From Nanobdellota archaeon (lineage in GTDB: Archaea > Nanobdellota > Nanobdellia > Pacearchaeales > GW2011-AR1): a stretch of 6,252 nt of DNA. Positions 1 to 5,973 of the stretch are shown here, piece by piece. Each line of letters starts with the position of its first letter. The first letter of the stretch is position 1. The DNA is taken from the NCBI GenBank assembly GCA_020056045.1, contig JAGVIM010000107.1, positions 1 through 6,252 on the forward strand, given 5' to 3'. Under the pieces are notes generated by a model that worked only from the letters and a program-made list of their open reading frames with translations, searched no databases and was not told the DNA's origin. Position numbers and translations under genes: made by a program.

Positions 1-201
1 ATATTGTTTAATATGGGTCTTGACTCAAATGGGTCTGGCGGTTCAAGTAAATTTGAAGAAAAAATTATGAAAGCATTTCTTGATTCTAAAAATAACTTAA
101 AAAGATTTGCAAATGAAATAGATGATGTGAGTAAGGAAATAAATATGGGTATTTTTGAATATGGACAAACTAAAAGATATACATCTGAATTATTAGATTA
201 A
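1..201 (+). CDS. 3' end of a probable SNF2-like helicase (partial, or split from the next frame)
   Basis: The frame is open from the first base and stops with TAA at 199-201, giving 66 residues, so the gene probably starts upstream; the TTG at 4 and ATG at 13 are not convincing starts. It begins with a Gly/Ser/Asn-rich linker (SNGSGGSSK) followed by a charged helical stretch with no catalytic motif. The next frame starts one base after the stop and looks like the domain that follows the motor core in SNF2/RapA-like ATPases, where a helical linker like this one is expected. I infer that this is the linker between the motor (outside the window) and that domain. Removing one T at 198-199 would fuse the two frames. 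The product cannot be identified from these residues alone; the call rests on the neighbour. Confidence 0.5.
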   Translation: MLFNMGLDSNGSGGSSKFEEKIMKAFLDSKNNLKRFANEIDDVSKEINMGIFEYGQTKRYTSELLD

Positions 202-202
202 A

Positions 203-1189
203 ATGGTATCTAATAAATCCAGAGACTTTATACTAGAATTTTTTAAAGATTCTAAACTTGTTGATGAAAAAGGAGTTTTAAACATAAGTGAAGTACCTAA
301 GGATTTTGAAGATTTTGTTGGTAAAAAGTCTCCATATAAATTAGTTTTTGATTTTAATTTACATAATAAAATTAAAGATTCTGAATTAATTACTCAGGGA
401 AGTTATTTTTTACTTTCAATAAGGGATTATTTAATTAATAAAGGTCAAACTAGTTTATTAAAAATAAATATTAAACCTGATTTATTGGAACTTAATAAAA
501 ATCTTGCCAAGGGCTCCAGGATTCTTGAAATTAAACAGGCTGATTTTAATTTTTTATCTGAATTTTATTTTTTATCAATTTATCAATATCTTAATGAAAA
601 GAAACAGTCAATGAATAATATTTTAATTAAGGATAATAATGTAATTGATCTGGATATTAACAAGTTTAAATCTTGCAATGGAAATAAAGAAGAAATTCCT
701 ATTATAGACTTAAATAAGTCCTATTTAGTTGCTAAAATTAAACTAAATAAAGAACAAACTAATGAAATCAGTAAACTTAAGTTAATTTTAATAGAAAAAC
801 TTGATAAAGAACTTTTTAGAGTTAAAGATCATTATTATAAGCAAATTAAAGAAAAAGATGAAGAGGTAGAAACCTGTGCAAGAAAAATAAAACTTCTTGA
901 AACTAAACTTAAACATACTTATTATGATAGGGATATTAGTATTTTGAAAAGGCAGATTAGAGAATCTAAAGAAAGATTGGAAGGTCTAAAGAAAAAAGGA
1001 TACAGGGAAAGACTTCGTTCAGAAGAACTTTTTCATATTACTGATGAAGTTGAAAAACATGTTTTATCAATAAAAAATAATTTGATTAATGTTACGGTGT
1101 ATTATTATCCTGTTTATGACATATCGGTTAGTCTTAAGGGTAAGATCAGTTCTATGAAATATGATCCGGTTTTTAATAGGGTTATTTAA
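203..1189 (+). CDS. C-terminal domain of a SNF2/RapA-like helicase, encoded as a separate frame
   Basis: This 328-residue protein has no Walker A, DEAD/DEAH or other catalytic motif. Its layout, as I recall the family, matches the end of large SNF2-type helicases of archaeal and bacterial accessory loci. A short helical start (residues 5-20) leads to an ISEVPKDF segment (28-35, compare the family's 'I..VP'), a short YKLVFDF strand (45-51), and ITQGSYFLLSIRDYL (63-77) where the family has a '..pGHPLl..l' helix. Next come a strand-rich part (about 85-180), a long charged coiled coil (about 186-290) and a final hydrophobic strand pair (294-309). The ATG lies one base after the upstream stop with no Shine-Dalgarno sequence, so translation by coupling, or a frameshift within one original gene, is likely. 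Its role would be substrate or partner binding for the motor. Identification is by memory of the layout, not by alignment. Confidence 0.5.
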   Translation: MVSNKSRDFILEFFKDSKLVDEKGVLNISEVPKDFEDFVGKKSPYKLVFDFNLHNKIKDSELITQGSYFLLSIRDYLINKGQTSLLKINIKPDLLELNKNLAKGSRILEIKQADFNFLSEFYFLSIYQYLNEKKQSMNNILIKDNNVIDLDINKFKSCNGNKEEIPIIDLNKSYLVAKIKLNKEQTNEISKLKLILIEKLDKELFRVKDHYYKQIKEKDEEVETCARKIKLLETKLKHTYYDRDISILKRQIRESKERLEGLKKKGYRERLRSEELFHITDEVEKHVLSIKNNLINVTVYYYPVYDISVSLKGKISSMKYDPVFNRVI

Positions 1190-1207
1190 ATTTGAGTTTT
1201 AAATTAA

Positions 1208-1227
1208 TTTTGTTTATTTTTTATTTT
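1208..1227 (+). terminator. T-rich archaeal-type terminator after the helicase tail
   Basis: Nineteen to 38 bases after the stop at 1189, the + strand is almost entirely T, including a run of six at 1217-1222. Oligo-T tracts without a hairpin are the usual intrinsic termination signal of archaeal RNA polymerase. The tract sits in the 46-base gap between two convergent genes. The strand is very AT-rich overall, so T-rich tracts also arise by chance. Confidence 0.45.
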
Positions 1228-1235
1228 ATGAACTT

Positions 1236-1601
1236 TCATTTCAAATACTTCTTTACAATCGTATATTCTGGTTTAGGATTAGCTATCCTATGAAGGTGTT
1301 CTTCGACGGCTGCAGGATACTTTGTTTCAGCCCATCTTACCTTTAGTTTTGTCAGGTCTACCTTGCTTTCCATTCTTTTTTTAGTAGAATGTTTGCCTTT
1401 TCCAGTTAACTGCTTTAATATTCTTCTATTGAGATTGCCGGCCATTCCAATATCTAAACATCTATCACAATCTTCTGAAAGAACCTCATATACTCCTGGA
1501 GAATTTGGAACATTGATTTTCTTTGAAACCAAATCATTCCAGTTATAAGGATTACTCCAGTTTAATTTTTCACTAATCTCAAGAGGAGGATAGTCAATCA
1601 T
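1236..1601 (-). CDS. stand-alone GIY-YIG domain protein, probable nuclease fold
   Basis: The 121-residue protein is mostly one GIY-YIG domain. GVY at 36-38 fills the first motif, LDIG at 49-52 the second, and NLNRR at 56-60 puts the expected catalytic arginine (R60) eight residues after the glycine. A glutamate pair (E100/E101) fits the metal-binding position, and PEYT at 111-114 aligns with the C-terminal 'P.YN' motif. Two departures matter: the second motif has Asp50 where most members have Tyr, and the final Asn is replaced by Thr114. Known GIY-YIG domains cleave one DNA strand through a Mg-dependent single-site mechanism; whether this one does is open. No second DNA-binding domain is present, only about 35 N-terminal residues. 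It converges on the helicase-like tail, and its G+C is clearly higher than that of its neighbours, which suggests transfer. The ATG at 1601 is the only good start, with no Shine-Dalgarno sequence. Confidence 0.8.
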   Translation of the reverse strand: MIDYPPLEISEKLNWSNPYNWNDLVSKKINVPNSPGVYEVLSEDCDRCLDIGMAGNLNRRILKQLTGKGKHSTKKRMESKVDLTKLKVRWAETKYPAAVEEHLHRIANPKPEYTIVKKYLK

Positions 1602-1623
1602 ATATCTGACAGGGTTTAATTGT

Positions 1624-1634
1624 TGATAAAGTTT
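1624..1634 (-). promoter_or_regulatory. weak candidate TATA box for the GIY-YIG gene
   Basis: On the - strand AAACTTTATCA is centred about 28 bases before the ATG at 1601, the distance expected for a leaderless archaeal transcript. It is a poor TATA match. An alternative is the AGTATAATAAAG stretch at about 1659-1670, which would give a short leader of roughly 35-40 bases. Confidence 0.25.
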
Positions 1635-1648
1635 ATTACACTGGGTGT

Positions 1649-1671
1649 CAAGTATTACTTTATTATACTTG
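1649..1671. repeat. perfect 7-base inverted repeat with 9-base spacer
   Basis: CAAGTAT at 1649-1655 is the exact reverse complement of ATACTTG at 1665-1671. It lies 48-70 bases upstream of the GIY-YIG start and directly next to the TGTCCA repeats. The arrangement fits an operator for a dimeric regulator or a weak hairpin. Its AT-richness makes a chance origin possible. Confidence 0.45.
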
Positions 1672-1674
1672 TCA

Positions 1675-1701
1675 TGTCCAAGCTGTCCACATTGTCCAAT
1701 C
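1675..1701. repeat. three TGTCCA hexamers at exact 9-base spacing
   Basis: TGTCCA occurs at 1675-1680, 1684-1689 and 1693-1698, each followed by a different trinucleotide (AGC, CAT, ATC). The hexamer is half G+C in an otherwise AT-rich gap, and the spacing is constant. The block lies 74-97 bases upstream of the GIY-YIG start, read as TGGACA on that strand. It could be an operator array, a degenerate 9-base tandem duplication, or a remnant of a coding repeat. Confidence 0.6.
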
Positions 1702-1783
1702 TTTTTCGCATTTAATTAAAACTAAGAACATTTTTATTTTTGACAAAACATACCTTCTTTTTTGATAGAAACCTGAATACTTT

Positions 1784-1823
1784 GGGCATTTCTTTAATTA
1801 CTTTAAATCAGATTTAAATGCCC
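1784..1823. repeat. overlapping inverted repeats downstream of topA
   Basis: GGGCATTT at 1784-1791 pairs perfectly with AAATGCCC at 1816-1823, an 8-base stem around 24 bases. Within the same span TTTAAATCAGATTTAAA at 1802-1818 is a perfect palindrome with 8-base arms around one central A. The two structures share bases 1816-1818, so they compete. The outer stem starts 35 bases after the topA stop and could form the 3' end of its mRNA, but no T tract follows on the - strand. Confidence 0.5.
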
Positions 1824-1857
1824 CCACGAGATGTTAAACTATTTATTATTTTTAGAA

Positions 1858-4233
1858 CTATTCTTCGCTTCCACTTATTTCTTCTTTATCAACACCTTTT
1901 AAATCTTCAGTTGTAGCATCTTTTTTTTCTTGTCTTTTTGGACATTTAGGATTAAAGCAGAAGATCCAAGGACGTTTTCCTTGTCTTATTGATATTAGCA
2001 TTGGCCAGCCACATTCTTCACATTTTTTATCATCTAATTTTTTTATCAATGATCTGCTTGGAAGAGGGTATGTTTGCTTACAATCAGGATAGCTAGAACA
2101 AGCTATAAAATAGGATTTAAATCTCGGGGAGAATTTTAGGGAGAGGTTTCCAGTGTTACAGTTAGGGCATATTATTGGTAGTTTGTTATCTTCTTTTTGT
2201 TGTGCCCACATGCTTGTATTTGCTTCCATTAGTTCTTTTCCGATTATGCTTTCATTTTTTTTAAAATCTGCTGATATTTTGGTTAGGGTATTTTTTGCTT
2301 CTTCTAGAATATGTTGTTCTTTTTTATCTAAATCTTTTTTAGATGCTCTTATTGAATCCATTTCTTTTTCCATTTGCCTTGTTAAATCTTCATCAATTAT
2401 TACAGGTGAATGTTTTTTTAGAGAGTCAATTAGGTGAATTCCAAGAGTTGTCGCTTTTATTGATTTATCTTTAATATAATCTCTGTTGTATAATGTATCA
2501 ATAATATTTGAACGAGTTGATTTTGTTCCAAGATTTCTTTTTTCTAGTTCTGTTACAATTGAGGCTGGAGAATATCTTCTTGGAGGTTGAGTCATTTTTT
2601 CTTCAGATCTTAATTTTTCAATTGTTACTTCTCCATTAAAGTCTTTTATTTCTTTTTCATCCATTTTTGTTGGATAGACATTCATCCAACCTGATTTTAT
2701 TATTTCCATTCCTTTTTCAGAGAATTTAAGATTATTTATTTCAACTTCAACACTTTTATTTTCAAGTTCTGCGTTTTCACAAAAGCATGAAATAAATCTT
2801 TTTACAATTAGTTCATAGATTCTTTCATCTTGACCCTCTAGGTTTTGAAAATTGCCTGTTGGAATAATTGCAGGGTGAGCTGGATCTGATTTTTTACCTT
2901 CAATAGGCTTCTCATTTATAGCATACTTAGTTTCTTTGAAATTTTTTGAAAGTTCTTTTAAAATCTTTTTTGGCATCATTGCATCTGGAATTTTTTGAGA
3001 TGATGTTCTTGGATAGGAAATTAAACCAGCTAAATATAATTTTTGAGCAATTTGTAATGTTTGAGAAGGAGTTATTCCATAAAATTTATAGGATTCTGTT
3101 TGTAAACTTGTTAAATCAAAAGGGGCTGGAGGTTGAATTATTTGTTTTGTTTTTTTAGTATTTGCAATTGCTTTTTGTCCAACAAGCCCATTGAATTTAT
3201 CTAATTCTGATTTTTTAGTTATATCTTTATTGTGTTTTAGCTCTGTTGTATTTTTTTTATCATTAATTGTTATGAAAACTTGCCAATAGGGAGTTGATTT
3301 AAATGCAAGAATTTCTTTTTCTTTTTCTACTATTAATTTTAAGGTAGGGCCTTGAACTCTTCCTATGGACATTATTTTAAATTTACCTGTTGTTTTTATT
3401 GCAGTCATTAGTGCTCTTGAAAGATTAATACCATATAACCAGTCTAGAAAATGACGTGTTTCTCCTGCAATTGCTTGGCCCCATTCAATTGTAGGATTGA
3501 CATTATCATAGGATTTTTGAAGTTCATCTGTTGTTAAAGATGAGAATTTCATTCTTTTTGCATCTTTTTGTCCTGCAATAAATCTAACTATATTATATCC
3601 AATAACTTCCCCCTCAGTATCAAAGTCTGTTGCTATTACTATTTCACTTGCATTTTTTACTAGTTTTTTTATAACATTATAGTATTTTCTTGTAAAGTCT
3701 TTCTTTTTTACTTCAAAATTGGGAAACCATCCAATGTCAAAAGTAGGATAGTCTCTTTGTTTTTTTGTTTGAGAAACTGTAAATAAATGACCAACTGCAC
3801 AGGCAACTACTATTCTTTTTCCATTTCTTTCTAGTTCATAGTAGGCTATTCCTTGATCAGAGAGTTTTCTATCGTTTCCATTTGAAAGAGCTGCTGCTAT
3901 TTTTGATGCTGCTTGAGGTTTTTCAGTTATAACAAGAACATAACCGCCTTGTTTTAGTTTTGTTTCTTCTAGAATTGCCTGTCCAAAAACTTCTGTTGCA
4001 CTGGATTTTGATTTTTTGGTTTTTGATGAAGTAGTTTTTGTTTTTTTAGTTTTAGGACTAGTTTTCCTTGTCTTTTTTTCTATTTTTGAACCTACTTTTT
4101 CTATTGTTTCAATCTGTTCGATAGAAGGTTTTGGTTTTACAGGAACTTCTACTGTTTGTTTTACATTTTCAGGATTGAAGATCATGTATGATTTTTGTTC
4201 AATTCCTTCTTTAGTTGGATTTTTCTTTAGCAT
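1858..4233 (-). CDS. topA: DNA topoisomerase I, type IA, archaeal form
   Basis: The 791-residue enzyme passes one DNA strand through a transient break in the other, relaxing negative supercoils. The TOPRIM domain spans about 97-225, with E104 (TEKP) and the Mg-binding D203/D205/E207 of DFDTEGE. The core carries SIGRVQGPTL (289-298), the active-site tyrosine Y407 in SYPRT, HPAI (453-456) and the archaeal RYSPASIVTELEKRNLGT block (553-570). Two C-terminal zinc ribbons follow: C689/C692/C712/C718, ending SYPDCKQTYPLP, and C738/C741/C759/C764. No reverse-gyrase helicase is attached. The odd part is the N-terminus: about 95 residues precede TOPRIM, and 49-78 is a Lys/Thr/Ser tract that the usual archaeal enzyme lacks as far as I know. 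The start at 4233 is supported by a TATA box at the leaderless distance; an internal Met at 17 is the alternative. It lies 65 bases after the GNAT gene and has its own promoter. Confidence 0.97.
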   Translation of the reverse strand: MLKKNPTKEGIEQKSYMIFNPENVKQTVEVPVKPKPSIEQIETIEKVGSKIEKKTRKTSPKTKKTKTTSSKTKKSKSSATEVFGQAILEETKLKQGGYVLVITEKPQAASKIAAALSNGNDRKLSDQGIAYYELERNGKRIVVACAVGHLFTVSQTKKQRDYPTFDIGWFPNFEVKKKDFTRKYYNVIKKLVKNASEIVIATDFDTEGEVIGYNIVRFIAGQKDAKRMKFSSLTTDELQKSYDNVNPTIEWGQAIAGETRHFLDWLYGINLSRALMTAIKTTGKFKIMSIGRVQGPTLKLIVEKEKEILAFKSTPYWQVFITINDKKNTTELKHNKDITKKSELDKFNGLVGQKAIANTKKTKQIIQPPAPFDLTSLQTESYKFYGITPSQTLQIAQKLYLAGLISYPRTSSQKIPDAMMPKKILKELSKNFKETKYAINEKPIEGKKSDPAHPAIIPTGNFQNLEGQDERIYELIVKRFISCFCENAELENKSVEVEINNLKFSEKGMEIIKSGWMNVYPTKMDEKEIKDFNGEVTIEKLRSEEKMTQPPRRYSPASIVTELEKRNLGTKSTRSNIIDTLYNRDYIKDKSIKATTLGIHLIDSLKKHSPVIIDEDLTRQMEKEMDSIRASKKDLDKKEQHILEEAKNTLTKISADFKKNESIIGKELMEANTSMWAQQKEDNKLPIICPNCNTGNLSLKFSPRFKSYFIACSSYPDCKQTYPLPSRSLIKKLDDKKCEECGWPMLISIRQGKRPWIFCFNPKCPKRQEKKDATTEDLKGVDKEEISGSEE

Positions 4234-4255
4234 AAAATTAACAGTAATTAGGAGT

Positions 4256-4267
4256 ATTTATAAATTT
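4256..4267 (-). promoter_or_regulatory. TATA box of topA
   Basis: On the - strand the sequence is AAATTTATAAAT, a strong archaeal TATA element, centred about 28 bases before the topA ATG at 4233. Archaeal transcription starts roughly 25-27 bases downstream of the TATA centre, so the mRNA should begin within a few bases of the ATG. This supports both the start codon and a leaderless transcript. Confidence 0.65.
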
Positions 4268-4280
4268 GTAGGGAGAATAT

Positions 4281-4287
4281 AAAAAAA
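4281..4287 (-). terminator. oligo-T tract after the GNAT gene
   Basis: Seven consecutive T residues on the - strand lie 12 bases after the GNAT stop codon and before the topA TATA box. This is the position and form of an archaeal intrinsic terminator for the radical SAM/GNAT unit. It would separate that unit from topA. Confidence 0.5.
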
Positions 4288-4298
4288 GGTTTTGAAGA

Positions 4299-4865
4299 TT
4301 ATTTATTGTTTTTGGTTAGTTTCATAAGATGTTCTTCTCTGTTATCTTCATCTTTAATTTCTCCTGTTATTCTAAAACTTAACTTTTTATAGAGTCTAAT
4401 TGCAGGTTCATTATCTTTATATACACTTAGATTAATTTCCATAATTCCTACTTCTTTAAATGCAAAATCTATAAGTGATTTACAAGCTTCTGTTCCAAAG
4501 CCTTTTCCTGAATGATTTCCAATCATAATTGAGATTTCTGGAAGATTTTGAAATTCTTCACTGTCAAAAAGATTAATATCTCCTACAGGTTCTTTTGTTT
4601 GTTTGTTTAAAATACAAAAAGTCATGTTTTTGAAGTCTTTTTTCCATTCATCATGCATTTCCTTTACTTCTTGCAGGGTATATTTCATATCTTCTTCTCC
4701 TAATTTTAATTTTAAATCTTCATTGCAAAGCCATTTATGATATAATTTATAAAATTCATCAGAATCTGGAATTGGAGCTAAAATTATTTTTTCTCCTATT
4801 ATTTCTGGAAGTTGATTATTGTTTTTTTTATTATATTCTTCAATTGTATGGAGTTTTGTTTTCAT
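4299..4865 (-). CDS. GNAT-family N-acetyltransferase, NAT9-like
   Basis: The 188-residue protein is a single GNAT domain of the RimJ/RimL (Acetyltransf_3) type, which moves an acetyl group from acetyl-CoA to an amine. The acetyl-CoA pyrophosphate loop is SGKGFGTEA at 119-127. The later NEPAIRLYKKLSF (152-164) is the usual 'N..A..LY.K.GF' block. About 20 polar residues precede the first strand (EKIILAPI, 25-32). From memory, several blocks resemble human NAT9: 'GDINLF' against 'GDVNLF', 'GKGFGTEA' against 'GKGLGTEA', and 'NEPAIRLYKKLSF' against 'NEPSIRMFQKLHF'. The substrate is unknown; a protein N-terminus or a small amine is possible. The ATG overlaps the radical SAM stop in an ATGA, there is no Shine-Dalgarno sequence, and translation is probably coupled. 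An oligo-T tract follows. Confidence 0.9.
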   Translation of the reverse strand: MKTKLHTIEEYNKKNNNQLPEIIGEKIILAPIPDSDEFYKLYHKWLCNEDLKLKLGEEDMKYTLQEVKEMHDEWKKDFKNMTFCILNKQTKEPVGDINLFDSEEFQNLPEISIMIGNHSGKGFGTEACKSLIDFAFKEVGIMEINLSVYKDNEPAIRLYKKLSFRITGEIKDEDNREEHLMKLTKNNK

Positions 4866-5953
4866 TTTATTTCTTGTTTTTCTGTTTCAATTTGATCATA
4901 AGTTGGAAATTCTTCAACCAATGATATCTTATACTTGTTATTTGGATTATTTAGAAGTTTTGCTGCTGCTGATTGGGATAATATAACCCTTTTCTTTTTA
5001 TTATCTATGTAAAACTGTTTATTTATTTCCTCTTTTAATTTATTTATTAATTTTTTATTAATTGAATCAATAACTAAATATTTTACCATACCCTCTTTTG
5101 TTTTATAACCAAAGGGTAAGATATTATGGAGTTTTAATCTATTTTTGAATTGATGATTATTTTTTAATTTTGCGGTGCAAAGATGAACTTTTAGATTGAT
5201 TTTTCTTTTTTTTATTTGTTTTAATAGCCAGATTCCAGATTTAATTGAATCTTTTATTGTATAGCCCCCCTGATTTAGTGTATATTTTTTTGTAACCATA
5301 TTTATATTTGTTTCAGACAATTCAAATTCATTTAAATTAACAAATCCAATGAAATCTTTGGCTTTTGTTATAAGTTCTAGAAAATCTTTCTCTTTTTCTG
5401 GAATCATTGGAAGTTCTATTCCAATATTTTGTTTTTTCCAATATATGGATGCTAGTTTTATTTTTTTAAGGTCATTATCTGCAATAGCAGCAAATATTGA
5501 ATCTTCTTTTTTAGATAAAGAACTTCTTAATGAACTACATTCTGGGTTAAATCTTATTTCATCAATGTATTTTGAAAGCTTTTTTAGATTGTTTTTGTTT
5601 ACAAATTTTGTTGGAAGGTAAATGTGAATATGAAATTTCTTGCCAAATGTCTTTTTTGCTGTTTTTGCATATTTTATTGTTCTTTTTAGAAACAATAATG
5701 GATCTCCTCCTGTTATTCCCATTGATGTTGCATTTGATTCTTTTATTTCTTTTAAAAATTCTTTTGTATTTTTTATTTCTCTTTCATTTGCCCAAATAAT
5801 ATTTTTATTTTTCCTTTTATCAGATAAAGAACAATACCAGCAGTTTCTACTGCATACTCCTGAAATAAAAAGAACTAGTTTTTCACCTTTAACACAATAT
5901 TTACAGCCTTCTGGCAAGCCATTTAAGTTATAGGAGGAATATTTAGTTTTCAT
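4862..5953 (-). CDS. radical SAM protein, COG2108-like
   Basis: This 363-residue protein has the radical SAM signature CSRNCWYC (C34, C38, C41), which binds a [4Fe-4S] cluster that cleaves S-adenosylmethionine into a radical. ITGGDPLL at 80-87 is the SAM-amino-group motif, and HIHIYLPT at 108-115 continues the barrel. Features that point to the archaeal family related to pyruvate formate-lyase activating enzymes are the leading GCKYC (C17, C20), the NLNEFELSETN block (206-216) and the VHLC...Q...RL block (256-273). Its reaction and substrate are not known to me. C17/C20, C139 and C259 are extra cysteines that could bind a second metal. A C-terminal domain from about 275 is lysine-rich. It is the first gene of a two-gene unit with the GNAT, overlapping it by four bases. 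A TATA box sits about 25 bases before the ATG. Confidence 0.9.
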   Translation of the reverse strand: MKTKYSSYNLNGLPEGCKYCVKGEKLVLFISGVCSRNCWYCSLSDKRKNKNIIWANEREIKNTKEFLKEIKESNATSMGITGGDPLLFLKRTIKYAKTAKKTFGKKFHIHIYLPTKFVNKNNLKKLSKYIDEIRFNPECSSLRSSLSKKEDSIFAAIADNDLKKIKLASIYWKKQNIGIELPMIPEKEKDFLELITKAKDFIGFVNLNEFELSETNINMVTKKYTLNQGGYTIKDSIKSGIWLLKQIKKRKINLKVHLCTAKLKNNHQFKNRLKLHNILPFGYKTKEGMVKYLVIDSINKKLINKLKEEINKQFYIDNKKKRVILSQSAAAKLLNNPNNKYKISLVEEFPTYDQIETEKQEIK

Positions 5954-5973
5954 AGATAATTAAAAGAAGACTC

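Larger units (their letters stand above)
1602..1857. other. 256-base gap without a supported gene
   Basis: The gap lies between the start of the GIY-YIG gene and the end of topA, both on the - strand. It must hold the GIY-YIG promoter. It contains a 9-base-spaced triple TGTCCA repeat, a 7-base inverted repeat and two overlapping inverted repeats, described separately. The only small frames are an 18-codon frame on the - strand (1655-1711) and a 23-codon hydrophobic frame on the + strand from 1831. Neither has support. I see no tRNA cloverleaf or other recognisable RNA. Confidence 0.6.

Noticed and set aside
1655..1711. 18-codon frame on the - strand, MRKRLDNVDSLDMTSIIK, upstream of the GIY-YIG gene
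   Set aside because: Its regular LD/VD pattern comes from the TGGACA repeat in the DNA. It has no convincing TATA box, no Shine-Dalgarno sequence and is too short to support as a leader peptide.
1630..1713. Cysteine-rich + strand frame reading CPSCPHCP across the TGTCCA repeats, suggestive of a zinc ribbon
   Set aside because: It has no start codon and is closed by stops at 1627 and 1711. The cysteines again come from the 9-base repeat, so a zinc-binding fragment is not supported.
1784..1823. Bacterial-type hairpin terminator for topA
   Set aside because: No T tract follows the stem on the - strand, and the loop is 24 bases long. It is kept only as an inverted repeat.
1602..1857. A tRNA or other structured RNA gene in the long gap
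   Set aside because: No acceptor/T-arm pattern or GTTCRA-type motif was found on either strand; only short inverted repeats are present.
1831..1902. 23-codon hydrophobic + strand frame starting near the topA stop
   Set aside because: It runs antisense over the topA 3' end, where lysine/glutamate codons read backwards give Phe/Leu; TATA-like bases upstream belong to the palindrome. No independent support.
2153..3158. Small + strand frames rich in Phe, Leu and Ser inside topA
   Set aside because: They are antisense to conserved topoisomerase motifs and zinc ribbons, and have no promoter or family resemblance.
5572..5933. Hydrophobic + strand frames opposite the radical SAM gene that look like membrane proteins
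   Set aside because: They are antisense shadows of a lysine-rich, AT-rich gene; the - strand carries the full radical SAM motif set, which settles the coding strand.
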